A stretch of DNA of 64,000 nucleotides from Flavonifractor avistercoris (GTDB lineage Bacteria > Bacillota > Clostridia > Oscillospirales > Oscillospiraceae). Shown here piece after piece: positions 1 through 7,652 of this stretch. Positions within the stretch are counted from its first letter, which is position 1; each line of letters begins with the position of its first letter. A program made the position numbers and the translations under genes. The stretch spans positions 26,687 to 90,686 of the forward strand of contig DWXT01000103.1 of NCBI GenBank assembly GCA_019119085.1, read 5' to 3'. The notes under the pieces were generated by a model that did no database searches, was not told the origin of the DNA, and saw only the letters and a list, made by a program, of their open reading frames with translations.

Positions 1-675
1 TCACTGTCCTCTATGGGCTTTGATGATACGGGCAGCTTCCACATCCAGCTCCATCTTGCGGATGGAGTAAACCCAAACTGGTATGGCGGCCTCTATACGA
101 CCTGCCCGGAGATAGTCTGGGATCTGGAGCAGATACCGGAGCTGCATACCGTCTTCACCCAGGATGGTGTCACCTATTATGACATCTGCTTTGTGGAGTT
201 GACTGCGGAGCGTTTTGGACAGTTTCGCATCAGAGATTTGCTGGGCACGGTGGTGGTGGGGGAGCCCATCGAGGGGAGCTGGACGCTGTCCTTCCCGCTG
301 GAGCTGCTTCCGTCCCGCACCGTTGCGCTGGAGGAGGAACTCAACGGCCAAATTGTGGAACAGCTCACCATCTCTGCTACCAGCGTGAAAAAACAGGCCA
401 GGTTTGCAGATCAGGCTCATAAGACGGTGCTGGGCTATCCCCTGACGGTCTATCTGACGGACGGAAGCATGGTAACAGCCCCCTATGAGGACAGCGAACA
501 CATCTGGAAGCGTACCGGCGAGGATATCGTGTGGCCGCTGCCTCGGGCCATCGACCCGGCGGAGGTGGTGGGCATTGCCATCGGTCAGTGGTATCTCCCT
601 ATCAATCCCGATGATACCGCCGGGCCGGGCCATTGGCTGGAGGAGCTGCCCGCCCAGGAGCCCCCGTCTGACTGA
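1..675 (+). CDS. C-terminal part of an extracytoplasmic protein, possibly DUF4179-like (5' end outside window)
   Basis: The frame is open from the first base, with no stop before the first ATG at 13, so the gene very probably begins upstream of the window. The visible 224 residues are beta-strand-rich, with no membrane segment and no catalytic motif I recognise. The pattern (a Trp/Tyr-rich Ig-like module with an SFPLEL stretch, then a soluble tail ending EEPPSD-like) recalls the C-terminal half of clostridial DUF4179 proteins, which usually sit beside ECF sigma factors as membrane-anchored anti-sigma-like proteins. That assignment is an inference from style only. It ends immediately before the convergent MerR gene, with no gap, so the two transcripts must overlap. 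Confidence 0.5.
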   Translation, partial: SLSSMGFDDTGSFHIQLHLADGVNPNWYGGLYTTCPEIVWDLEQIPELHTVFTQDGVTYYDICFVELTAERFGQFRIRDLLGTVVVGEPIEGSWTLSFPLELLPSRTVALEEELNGQIVEQLTISATSVKKQARFADQAHKTVLGYPLTVYLTDGSMVTAPYEDSEHIWKRTGEDIVWPLPRAIDPAEVVGIAIGQWYLPINPDDTAGPGHWLEELPAQEPPSD

Positions 676-1305
676 CTAAAAGTCCAGATGGCCGGCCAAC
701 CATTTCCCGAACCGACTGCCCAGCGCCAGGCAGATGGGAAGGACAACCGCCAGAAACAGCATGAGAAAGAGCAGGGTGTTCACAGGGTTCATCCCCAGGG
801 AGAACAGCAGCTCCCCCAGGGGGCTGTACAGGGGGACATACAGCCGGAAGCCCAGCCAGGCGGCCAGGGCCATGGAGCCCCACTCCACCCAGTGCTCCCA
901 CGGCAGGGGGGAGCGGGCCCGGTCAGCGGCGGGAAGGGGCTCCCGGGCCACGTCGCCCCACAGCTGGGCGGCGTAATCCTCCAGGCTCTCCGCCAGGGCC
1001 GGGTCGGACTGGCACACCCGTTCATAGGCGTCCAGCCGCTCCCGAAACCGCCGCCTCAGGGCAAAGGCGGCTTCGGGGGCGGCCTGCGGGAAGTCCTTTG
1101 TCATGGCCCGCAGCTCCTCCACCGTAAAGCCGGCCCTTCGCAGCGTGGCGATGGCTTTCAGCCGCTCCACATCGGCGGGGGAGAAGTCCAGCCAGGTGCG
1201 CCCGCCCCGGCGCTGGGCATCCGGGGCGGCCAGACCCTCCTGCACATGAAACCGCACCGCCCGCTCGGTAAGCCCGGAAGCGGTGCAGACCTCCTTCATT
1301 TTCAT
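676..1305 (-). CDS. MerR-family transcriptional regulator with C-terminal membrane segments
   Basis: The 209-residue protein begins with a MerR winged helix: MKMKEVCTASGLTERAVRFH (about residues 1-20), a wing region with GGRTWLDFS, and a second helix pair with LRRAGFTVEELR. A helical linker follows. The last 70 residues hold two hydrophobic segments (about 145-165 and 175-200). MerR proteins bind between the -35 and -10 of long-spacer promoters. The fused membrane tail is unusual and suggests sensing at the membrane, but no ligand can be named. The start is chosen for a good upstream AGGAGG. A much longer frame runs upstream on this strand but is antisense to the protease gene and is not credible as coding. 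Confidence 0.85.
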   Translation of the reverse strand: MKMKEVCTASGLTERAVRFHVQEGLAAPDAQRRGGRTWLDFSPADVERLKAIATLRRAGFTVEELRAMTKDFPQAAPEAAFALRRRFRERLDAYERVCQSDPALAESLEDYAAQLWGDVAREPLPAADRARSPLPWEHWVEWGSMALAAWLGFRLYVPLYSPLGELLFSLGMNPVNTLLFLMLFLAVVLPICLALGSRFGKWLAGHLDF

Positions 1306-1327
1306 CTCCGTGCCTCCTTTCCCCTCC

Positions 1328-1358
1328 AGCATACCATCTGACGTAAGGGAAGTGTCAA
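1328..1358 (-). promoter_or_regulatory. MerR-type promoter with 19-bp spacer
   Basis: Reading leftward, TTGACA (1358-1353) and TATGCT (1333-1328) are separated by 19 bp. This is the lengthened spacer typical of promoters activated by MerR proteins. The spacer carries TGAC/GTCA half-sites (TGAC-N11-GTCA). It lies just upstream of the MerR gene, so autoregulation is likely. Confidence 0.6.
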
Positions 1359-1425
1359 GCCCGGCGCATAAAAAAGCGGAAAATTCCCATACTGAATCCA
1401 ACAGGACAGCATGGGAGGCGGCGGC

Positions 1426-2130
1426 ATGGACGAGACGAAGCCCACCGGCGAGACGGTTGGCGACAGCGAGAACCAGTATGAACAGCGGCAGCAGCAGATC
1501 GTGGACATGGGCTCCACCACCATCACCACAGCCCGGGGCACCATCCACACCCTGACCATCGTGGGACAGATCGAGGGCCATCAGCTCCTGCCATCCACGG
1601 CCAAGACCACCAAGTACGAGCACGTGATGCCCCTGCTGGCGGCCATTGAGGAGAGCGACGAGGTGGACGGCCTGCTGGTGCTCCTCAACACAGTGGGGGG
1701 CGATATCGAGGCGGGGCTGGGCATTGCGGAGCTGATTGCCTCCATGTCCAAACCCACCGTCTCCCTGGTGCTGGGGGGCGGCCACTCCATCGGGGTGCCC
1801 CTGGCGGTGTCGGCCAAGCGGTCTTTTATCGCGCCCTCGGCGGCCATGACCATCCACCCGGTGCGGCTCAACGGCCTGGTGATCGCCGTATCCCAGACCT
1901 TTACCTATTTTGAGCGCATCCAGGAGCGGATCATCCAGTTCGTCACCCGCAACAGCGCCGTGAAGAGGGAAACCTTTACAAAGCTGATGCTCCAGACAGG
2001 GGAGCTGGCCGCCGATGTGGGCAGCGTGATCTACGGGGAGGAGGCGGTGCGCATCGGCCTCATCGACGCCATCGGCGGCCTGTCCGACGCCCTGGCCTGC
2101 CTCCACCAGATGATCGACGAACAAAAGTAG
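1426..2130 (+). CDS. tepA: ClpP-fold serine protease of the TepA / SppA-like family
   Basis: The 234-residue protein has a polar N-terminal 25 residues and then a ClpP/crotonase-type fold. The sequence NTVGGDIEAGL (about 88-98) matches the substrate-binding strand, GGGHSIGVPLA carries the likely nucleophile Ser121, and MTIHPVR carries the likely catalytic His144. The family includes B. subtilis TepA (YmfB), reported to help protein export or to degrade signal peptides. There is no signal peptide, so it is probably cytoplasmic. An ATG at 1411 is possible, but GGGAGG lies just after it and is ideally spaced (7 nt) for the ATG at 1426. It is divergent from the MerR gene. Confidence 0.85.
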   Translation: MDETKPTGETVGDSENQYEQRQQQIVDMGSTTITTARGTIHTLTIVGQIEGHQLLPSTAKTTKYEHVMPLLAAIEESDEVDGLLVLLNTVGGDIEAGLGIAELIASMSKPTVSLVLGGGHSIGVPLAVSAKRSFIAPSAAMTIHPVRLNGLVIAVSQTFTYFERIQERIIQFVTRNSAVKRETFTKLMLQTGELAADVGSVIYGEEAVRIGLIDAIGGLSDALACLHQMIDEQK

Positions 2131-2142
2131 AGATAACAGAGA

Positions 2143-2168
2143 GGGCCGCCGGCAACCGCCGACGGCCC
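2143..2168. terminator. hairpin between convergent genes
   Basis: An inverted repeat GGGCCG-C-CGGC / GCCG-A-CGGCCC with a 4-nt loop lies between the protease gene and the convergent sulfotransferase gene. No good U-tract follows on either strand, so it is a weak terminator candidate that could serve both directions. Confidence 0.45.
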
Positions 2169-2185
2169 TTGTGATTTGGAACAGA

Positions 2186-3943
2186 TTATGCGTCAGTCTC
2201 CTGGAACCAGTAGCCGACAAAGTCGCCCTTCATGACCCGGTAGCCGTTCATCATGCAGTCGTAGTCGAAGGCGCGGATCAGATTGCCGTCGCTGTCGTAC
2301 TCGCCGAACTGGTGGGCCACGCCGCTGTTGACCACAAAGTTGCCGCCGATCTCCTGGGCGTTGGACACGATGGCGGAGTAGGGCACCGCGTGCTGCTCCA
2401 CCAGGGAGAAGGTCTTGGCGTTGTCATCCACCAGGTAGAAGGTGATATAGGAGGCGTCGCCGCTGGTGAGGGAGGTGCTGACGCTGTCCGCCAGCTCGGG
2501 GTCGTAGCCGTCCCGGGTGCTCAGGCTCCAGTAGTTGTTGTCATACATGCGCAGCAGGTACTGGCCGTCCTCCAGGCTGTCGTCCGCCACCAGCTCCACA
2601 TCGTGCTGGCCGTACTGGGCCACGAAGTCGCCGTCCATGGCATAACACAGGTCGGCATAGGGGGTGTCCGCCCAGAACGCCGGGTCGCCGATGAAGGCGG
2701 AAAGGGTGGGGGTGCCCCCGATGTCGCTGACCTTGATGATGGTGGAGGTCTCCCGGGAGCTGACCAGGATGCTGTCGTCCTTCTCCATGTACTGCACGGA
2801 GTTCAGGTGGAGCCAATCGTCCTCGCCGGCCTGCCAGAAGGAGCCGCCGGTGATGGGCACCGGGTGGGTCATCTCGCCGTAGTAGCCGTCCATCAGCTCG
2901 GAGAAGTCCACCACCTCGGACACCTCGCCGGTGGCGGGATCCAGGGAGATCACCACGTCCATGACGGTGTCCTGCTCGGTGTCGTTGACCAGGGCCAGAA
3001 TGGTGCCGTCGGGCCCCCAGTTGATGTCGTGGTGGAGCTCATACTGGCCCAGATCATACACCCGGACGGCCTGTCCCAGCGGGCTCATGAGGGCGATCTT
3101 GCGGCTGCTGACGCAGGTGTAGAGCCCGCCGTCGGTGTAGAGGAAACGGTCGGAGTGGAAGCCCTCCAGCACCATCTCATAGCGCAGAACGCCGTCGTTG
3201 TCGAAGAAGAAGGTATAGCCGTAATAGTCACCCAGGCCCATGGCGTAGTAGAGCCCGTCGGTGAGGGCCGCCGTGCTGTCCCCGTCGGTGGTGTCCAGCT
3301 GGTTGGCGTAGCCGGAGACGGCCTCCGGCATGTCGATGGTGAAGGTAACGGTCTGCTGAACCCGGCCCCGCTCTCCCAGGGCCTCCAGGGTGACCTCGTT
3401 GGTCTCGCCGGGAACCAGGCCGATGAGCAGGAAGCAGTGGTTCCGGCTGAACGAATTGCCGTCCGCCGAGCTCTGGGCCACGGCGGTGTAGTCCGGCAGC
3501 TCAGCGCTGGTGGTGTGGACGGTGTAGCGGATCTGGCTGCGCCGCTCGGTCTGGAAGGACAGCAGCAGACCGTTGCTCCCGGTGCCGAAGGGATCCAGAA
3601 TGGCCAGGGGGGCGTCCATGGAGGCGCCCTGTCCGACCATCTCCATCAGCTGCTGGCCCAGGCGCTGCTGCACGTCCTCATCGTAGTATGTAAAGCCGTC
3701 CTCCTCATACTCGTCGGGGACGATCCGGGAGACGGAGATGGTGGATTCCACCGAGGCGTCATAGACCGACACGGCCCGCTCCTCGCTGGTGTACTGATGC
3801 TCGCCCACCTGCACATTCCAGTCATCCCGGCTGCGCATCTCCGAGTCCATCATGACCCGGACGACGATCTCAAACACCACCACTGCACACACCACGCAGA
3901 CGGCGGCGATGATCAGCCGCTTCAGGATTTTCCGCTTGTTCAT
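2186..3943 (-). CDS. arylsulfate sulfotransferase (ASST family), membrane-anchored
   Basis: The 585-residue protein has a basic N-terminus and one membrane-spanning segment (about 8-28, IIAAVCVVCAVVVFEIVVRV), predicting an extracytoplasmic enzyme. A beta-rich N-terminal domain is followed by a beta-propeller core. The motif ELHHDINWGPDG contains the tandem histidines (304-305) that fit the catalytic His region of ASST enzymes, and DDWLHLNSVQY fits the second conserved ASST motif. These enzymes move sulfate from one phenolic ester to another phenol without PAPS. They are known from gut bacteria such as Eubacterium A-44 and E. coli. Substrate cannot be told from sequence. The SD AGAAGGA precedes the chosen ATG. 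It stands alone with its own promoter. Confidence 0.85.
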   Translation of the reverse strand: MNKRKILKRLIIAAVCVVCAVVVFEIVVRVMMDSEMRSRDDWNVQVGEHQYTSEERAVSVYDASVESTISVSRIVPDEYEEDGFTYYDEDVQQRLGQQLMEMVGQGASMDAPLAILDPFGTGSNGLLLSFQTERRSQIRYTVHTTSAELPDYTAVAQSSADGNSFSRNHCFLLIGLVPGETNEVTLEALGERGRVQQTVTFTIDMPEAVSGYANQLDTTDGDSTAALTDGLYYAMGLGDYYGYTFFFDNDGVLRYEMVLEGFHSDRFLYTDGGLYTCVSSRKIALMSPLGQAVRVYDLGQYELHHDINWGPDGTILALVNDTEQDTVMDVVISLDPATGEVSEVVDFSELMDGYYGEMTHPVPITGGSFWQAGEDDWLHLNSVQYMEKDDSILVSSRETSTIIKVSDIGGTPTLSAFIGDPAFWADTPYADLCYAMDGDFVAQYGQHDVELVADDSLEDGQYLLRMYDNNYWSLSTRDGYDPELADSVSTSLTSGDASYITFYLVDDNAKTFSLVEQHAVPYSAIVSNAQEIGGNFVVNSGVAHQFGEYDSDGNLIRAFDYDCMMNGYRVMKGDFVGYWFQETDA

Positions 3944-3995
3944 CGTCAACACATCCTTCTTAAGGGGTTTGCAAGAAAATAGAAAGAAATCTCTT

Positions 3996-4026
3996 AATAT
4001 ACTAGCGGAACCCCGGGAAGTGTCAA
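3996..4026 (-). promoter_or_regulatory. promoter for the sulfotransferase gene
   Basis: On the minus strand, TTGACA (4026-4021) and TATATT (4001-3996) are 19 bp apart, in a markedly A+T-rich patch about 50 nt upstream of the start. The first 13 bases, CTTGACACTTCCC, are identical to those of the MerR promoter at 1359-1347, and both have the long 19-bp spacer. Confidence 0.55.
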
Positions 4027-4103
4027 GACAAAAAATGAAAATTTTCTTAAAATTTAATAAATAAAGAGTGAGGACGGCGGGGGGGAGGGGGCCGGTGCGG
4101 CCG

Positions 4104-4865
4104 CTATTCCCACCGGCAGTTCTTGGCCTGGCCGGTAATCGTGCCGATATACTCCAGGCAGTCCCCGTCCCCGACGGGGATGGCCTTGAAGTCCACATTG
4201 GGGGCCACCAGCTTGGAGGCGCCGCTGCGCCGGTAGAGGCGGCGGAGAAGAGGCGCGCCGTTGAGAAGAAAGAGGGCATATCCCTGGCGGGGGAGAGTGC
4301 GCTCCCTCCGGCAGAGCAGGACAGCCCCGGCGGAATAGAGGGGCTCCAGGCTTCCGTCCGGCAGGAGGACGGCAAAGTCTGCCTCCCGGGCGGCGGCGTC
4401 CGGTTCCGGGATCAGGACGGGACGGGGGCGGAGCACGCCCCAGGCCGGGTTCTCCGCCTCAGAGCCGGCGGCCAGGAAACAGAACAGGTGGCGCGTGGCA
4501 ATGCCGCCGGCCAGGCAGGGCGCAGGGGCGCCCAGCAGCTCGGCCATGATCCCAATCGCACGCCGGCTGCGGGGCTCCAGCTCCCGCAGTCGCATGAGCA
4601 GGCGGATCTCCTCGTCGGAGAGCAGGATGGGGCCGTCGCTTCCGTTGAGGCTGATGTAGCACTCCAGGGGCAGGGCGTCGTCCAGCAGGTAGCGGATGGG
4701 CACACGGAGGCTCTGGGCCAGCCGGGCCATGGGCTCCGCGGCGGGATGCCTGGTCTGCCCAGAGAAGATCTTGTTCAGCGTCCCCACCGGCACCCCCGAG
4801 TGCCGGGCAATCTCCTCCGTGGTCAGGTGCCGGAGTTTTTTGATGTAGGCCAGTTTCTCTGTCAT
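4104..4865 (-). CDS. XRE-family regulator with C-terminal S24 (LexA/CI-type) domain
   Basis: The 253-residue protein starts with an XRE helix-turn-helix (about residues 1-60: LTTEEIARHSGVPVGTLNKI), has a middle linker, and ends with a domain of the type seen in phage CI/LexA-like S24 proteins (VPNVDFKAIPVGDGD- and GTITGQAKN-like strands near the end). I did not find a clear Ser/Lys self-cleavage dyad, so it may be a non-cleaving form. The start is ambiguous. The ATG used here has GGAGG 14 nt away, while a TTG two codons upstream (4871) has the same GGAGG at an ideal 8 nt. It faces a small gene across a region with an 11-bp inverted repeat that is likely its operator. Confidence 0.75.
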   Translation of the reverse strand: MTEKLAYIKKLRHLTTEEIARHSGVPVGTLNKIFSGQTRHPAAEPMARLAQSLRVPIRYLLDDALPLECYISLNGSDGPILLSDEEIRLLMRLRELEPRSRRAIGIMAELLGAPAPCLAGGIATRHLFCFLAAGSEAENPAWGVLRPRPVLIPEPDAAAREADFAVLLPDGSLEPLYSAGAVLLCRRERTLPRQGYALFLLNGAPLLRRLYRRSGASKLVAPNVDFKAIPVGDGDCLEYIGTITGQAKNCRWE

Positions 4866-4893
4866 GGACAAGAGGAGCACCTCCCGCAGTGTT

Positions 4894-4947
4894 AACCGGA
4901 TCTGGTAAAAAAGCCCGGGCAACCGGGTCAATTGGGCAGATCCGGTT
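4894..4947. promoter_or_regulatory. 11-bp inverted repeat, candidate operator of the XRE regulator
   Basis: AACCGGATCTG (4894-4904) and its exact reverse complement CAGATCCGGTT (4937-4947) lie between two divergent genes, with a related CAACCGGGTCAA in between. The right arm overlaps the -35 of the rightward promoter, and the left arm lies just downstream of the likely leftward transcription start. This is the usual layout for a repressor controlling both directions. Confidence 0.5.
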
Positions 4948-4976
4948 GACAAACGGCGGAAAATACATAATATAGT
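4946..4976 (+). promoter_or_regulatory. promoter toward the DUF6514-like gene
   Basis: A perfect TTGACA (4946-4951) is followed by an A+T-rich stretch offering TAATAT (16-bp spacer) or TATAGT (19-bp spacer) as the -10. It would give a leader of about 150 nt before the small gene at 5130. Confidence 0.6.
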
Positions 4977-5129
4977 GATAGGCTCTGGGGCAAAACGCAA
5001 GATAAGGGGGATGGCTGAGAGAGGATAGGCTGTAGCGCAACGTGCATTATACCAGAGAAACCGGAAAAACCTGGTCAAAATCTGTCGTTTATCACCGGAA
5101 AAGTTGTAGGAATGAGGAGAGAGCTAACC

Positions 5130-5336
5130 ATGAGAAACCATCACAAGACCTATTGTGTATTTCTGGACGTGGCCTCCCGCCCGCACATGTACGGAATTCG
5201 GGGGACAAATGGCGTCAGCGTGGGTCGGATTTCCACGGACTTCCAGGAAGTGAACCGGCTGGCCGAGAGCTGCAACAGTGCCGGACTCTCACCGCTCCAT
5301 CTGGCCGATGTTGTGGACGATTTCCGCCGCTCCTGA
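5130..5336 (+). CDS. small protein, DUF6514-like
   Basis: This 68-residue protein has the pattern YGIRG...VSVGRISTDFQEV...CNSAGLSPLHLADVVDDF, which I recognise as the common core of small clostridial proteins grouped as DUF6514 (a conserved IST, then a Cys-Asn pair, then an SP-HL-DVV-DF ending). Its function is unknown. An upstream in-frame ATG at 5112 has no properly spaced SD, whereas the ATG at 5130 is preceded by GAGGAGA, so the shorter form is preferred. It has its own promoter and a strong terminator after it, so it appears monocistronic and probably controlled by the divergent XRE protein. Confidence 0.65.
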   Translation: MRNHHKTYCVFLDVASRPHMYGIRGTNGVSVGRISTDFQEVNRLAESCNSAGLSPLHLADVVDDFRRS

Positions 5337-5386
5337 GGAGCCGGACACCCGGATTTGCATGAAAACAGGGAGATACACAGGTCAAA

Positions 5387-5421
5387 GGCCCGACGCGGGG
5401 GTGCGCCGGGCCGAATTTTTT
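5387..5421 (+). terminator. intrinsic terminator after the DUF6514-like gene
   Basis: The stem GGCCCG-A-CGC / GCG-C-CGGGCC with a 6-nt loop is followed by GAATTTTTT. It separates the small gene from the pyrH operon. Confidence 0.75.
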
Positions 5422-5470
5422 GTCCGGGCCCGGCGGCGGGCAGGACTGTAAATTATTCTGACGGTAATGA

Positions 5471-5499
5471 TTGCATTATAGGCCGGTTTATATTAAAAT
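5471..5499 (+). promoter_or_regulatory. promoter of the pyrH operon
   Basis: TTGCAT and TAAAAT are separated by 17 bp within an A+T-rich patch, about 40 nt upstream of the pyrH start. It is the only good vegetative promoter I see before polC, so it may drive the whole pyrH-to-polC array. Confidence 0.55.
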
Positions 5500-5537
5500 A
5501 GAGAGGACTCCATAATCCCCTCAAAGGAGATGACAGT

Positions 5538-6260
5538 ATGAGCGAACCGCAGTACAAGCGGGTTCTTCTGAAGCTGAGCGGCGAGGCGCTGGCCGGCGGG
5601 GCCGGCCGGGGCCTGGACTTCGACGTGATCGGCAGCGTGTGCGACGTGATCAAGAAGTGTGTAGACTGTGGTGTCCAGGTGGGCATCGTGGTGGGCGGCG
5701 GCAATTTCTGGCGCGGCCTCAAGGACGGCGGCGACCGGATGGAGCGCACCCGGGCCGACCACATGGGCATGCTGGCCACCACCATCAACGCCCTGGCCGT
5801 GGCCGACGTGCTGGAGCAGAAGGGCGTGGATGTGCGGGTGCAGACCGCCATTGAGATGCGCGCCGTGGCCGAGCCCTATATCCGCTCCCGCGCCATCCGG
5901 CACATGGAGAAGGGAAGGGTGGTTATCTTTGGCTGCGGCACCGGCAATCCCTTCTTCTCCACCGACACGGCGGCGGTGCTGCGGGCCGCGGAGATCGACG
6001 CGGACGCCATTCTGCTGGCCAAGAACATCGACGGCGTTTACAGCGCCGACCCCAAAAAGGATCCCACTGCGGTGAAGTACGATACCATCACCTATGACGA
6101 CGTGCTGGCCCAGCACCTCCAGGTCATGGATTCCACCGCCACGTCGCTGTCGATGGACAACAAGATTCCGGTCATTCTGTTCGCGCTGAAGGATCCGGAG
6201 AACATTCTCCGGGTCGTCATGGGAGAGAAAATTGGAACCATTGTCAAGGAGGAACCGTGA
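5538..6260 (+). CDS. pyrH: UMP kinase
   Basis: PyrH phosphorylates UMP to UDP in cytoplasmic pyrimidine synthesis. The 240-residue length is that of the family. Visible signatures are KLSGEALAG (12-20, phosphate binding), GGGNFWRG, RADHMGMLATTINAL (the hexamer/UMP-binding helix), GTGNPFFSTDTAA and the nucleotide-binding KNIDGVYSADP segment. It belongs to the amino acid kinase superfamily and is not related to the eukaryotic UMP/CMP kinases. An SD AAAGGAG precedes the ATG. It heads the array and its stop is one base from the start of frr. Confidence 0.97.
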   Translation: MSEPQYKRVLLKLSGEALAGGAGRGLDFDVIGSVCDVIKKCVDCGVQVGIVVGGGNFWRGLKDGGDRMERTRADHMGMLATTINALAVADVLEQKGVDVRVQTAIEMRAVAEPYIRSRAIRHMEKGRVVIFGCGTGNPFFSTDTAAVLRAAEIDADAILLAKNIDGVYSADPKKDPTAVKYDTITYDDVLAQHLQVMDSTATSLSMDNKIPVILFALKDPENILRVVMGEKIGTIVKEEP

Positions 6261-6261
6261 A

Positions 6262-6816
6262 ATGAAAGAGGTCAACAAGGAATTCGATGCAAAGATGCAG
6301 AAGACCATTGACGTGGTCATGAGCGATTTCGCCAGCGTCCGGGCCGGGCGGGCCAACGCCGCCGTGCTGGACAAGATCACTGTGGATTACTACGGCGCGC
6401 CCACCCCCCTGAACCAGGTGGCGGCCATCTCCTCCCCCGACCCCCGCAGCCTGATGATCCAGCCCTGGGACGGCACCCTGCTCAAGGCCATTGAGAAGGC
6501 CATCCAGACCTCCGACCTGGGCATCAACCCCCAGAATGACGGCAAGGTGATCCGCCTGGCCTTCCCGCAGCTCACCGAGGAGCGCCGCAAGGAGCTGACC
6601 AAGCAGGTGCGCAAGTATGGCGAGGCCGGCAAGGTGGCCATCCGCAACATCCGCCGGGACGCCATGGACAAGTTCAAGGCCCTGGAGAAGAAGTCGGAGA
6701 TCACCGAGGACGACCGGAAGGACTACGAGAAGGAGCTTCAGGACATCACCGAGAAGCGCTGCAAGCAGATCGACGAGCTCACCGCCAAGAAAGAGGCGGA
6801 GCTGATGGCGGTCTGA
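6262..6816 (+). CDS. frr: ribosome recycling factor
   Basis: RRF splits post-termination ribosomes together with EF-G. The 184 residues match the family length, with the N-terminal long-helix sequence (SVRAGRANAAVLDKITVDYYG, split here as an RAGRAN core) and the conserved PLNQVA and RSLMIQPWD motifs. The C-terminal three-helix bundle contains VRKYGEAGKVAIRNIRRDA-like residues. An in-frame start 30 nt upstream lies inside pyrH. The ATG used has GGAGGAACCGTGAA before it, so the family-length form is chosen. It is translationally linked to pyrH. Confidence 0.97.
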   Translation: MKEVNKEFDAKMQKTIDVVMSDFASVRAGRANAAVLDKITVDYYGAPTPLNQVAAISSPDPRSLMIQPWDGTLLKAIEKAIQTSDLGINPQNDGKVIRLAFPQLTEERRKELTKQVRKYGEAGKVAIRNIRRDAMDKFKALEKKSEITEDDRKDYEKELQDITEKRCKQIDELTAKKEAELMAV

Positions 6817-6842
6817 GCCGAAAAACGGCAATACGTTATCCT

Positions 6843-6870
6843 GGTGCGGGACACCTGTGTGTCCCGCACC
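6843..6870 (+). other. 12-bp perfect hairpin between frr and uppS
   Basis: GGTGCGGGACAC and GTGTCCCGCACC pair around a 4-nt loop in the 84-nt frr-uppS gap. No U-tract follows, so it is probably not a simple intrinsic terminator. mRNA stabilisation, processing or attenuation between ribosomal and lipid genes are alternatives. Confidence 0.6.
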
Positions 6871-6900
6871 CCTATTCATGTGACCAGGTAGGGTTTCATC

Positions 6901-7650
6901 ATGGCTTTTATCAAACCAACTCAACCGAAGGATGAGCCGACGGTGGATTTTTCCCGGCTGCCCCGCCACGTGGCCATCATCATGGACGGAAACGGACGCT
7001 GGGCCAAGCGCCGGGGCCTGCCCCGCACGGCGGGCCACGCCGCCGGGGCGGAGACCTTCCGCACCATCGCCACCTACTGCAAGGACATCGGGCTGGAGTA
7101 TCTCACCGTCTACGCCTTCTCCACGGAGAACTGGAAGCGGCCGCTGGAGGAGGTCTCCGCCATTGTGGGCCTGCTGAAAAAATATCTGCTGGAGTCCATC
7201 CAGAAGATGGAGCGGGATAAGATCAAGCTCCACTTCTTCGGGGATCTGGAGCCCCTGCCCGGAGAGCTCCGGGAGATGTGCGACCGAACCAACGAGATCT
7301 CCAAGCGGTATGACGGCATGCAGGTCAACGTCTGCTTCAACTACGGCGGGCGGGACGAGATCGTCCGGGCCGCCCGGGCCTTTGCCCTGGACTGTGCGGC
7401 TGGGCGGCGGCGGCCGGAGGAGCTGACCGAGGGCATGTTCGGGGAGTATCTCTACTCCGCCGGGGTGCCGGATCCGGATCTGGTGATCCGTCCCAGCGGG
7501 GAGATGCGGCTGTCCAACTTCCTGCTTTGGCAGTCGGCCTATGCCGAGCTCTATATGACGGATGTGCTGTGGCCCGACTTTACGCCGGAAGAGCTGTGCC
7601 GGGCGCTGGCGGCCTATCAGAGCCGTGACCGCCGGTTTGGAGGTGTATGA
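6901..7650 (+). CDS. uppS: undecaprenyl diphosphate synthase (cis-prenyltransferase)
   Basis: UppS condenses farnesyl diphosphate with eight isopentenyl diphosphates to make the C55 lipid carrier for cell wall synthesis. The 249-residue protein shows HVAIIMDGNGRWAKRRG (24-40, with the Mg-binding Asp29), YAFSTENWKRP (the FSTENW motif), the NYGGRDEIVRA motif and DLVIRPSGEMRLSNFLLWQ near the C-terminus. A short polar extension precedes the catalytic core. The SD is weak. It overlaps or abuts cdsA, fitting a conserved envelope-lipid unit. Confidence 0.97.
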   Translation: MAFIKPTQPKDEPTVDFSRLPRHVAIIMDGNGRWAKRRGLPRTAGHAAGAETFRTIATYCKDIGLEYLTVYAFSTENWKRPLEEVSAIVGLLKKYLLESIQKMERDKIKLHFFGDLEPLPGELREMCDRTNEISKRYDGMQVNVCFNYGGRDEIVRAARAFALDCAAGRRRPEELTEGMFGEYLYSAGVPDPDLVIRPSGEMRLSNFLLWQSAYAELYMTDVLWPDFTPEELCRALAAYQSRDRRFGGV

Positions 7651-7652
7651 CA

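Noticed and set aside
2171..3982. 603-codon open frame on the plus strand
   Set aside because: Antisense shadow of the sulfotransferase, which has recognisable family motifs, a membrane anchor, a promoter and an SD.
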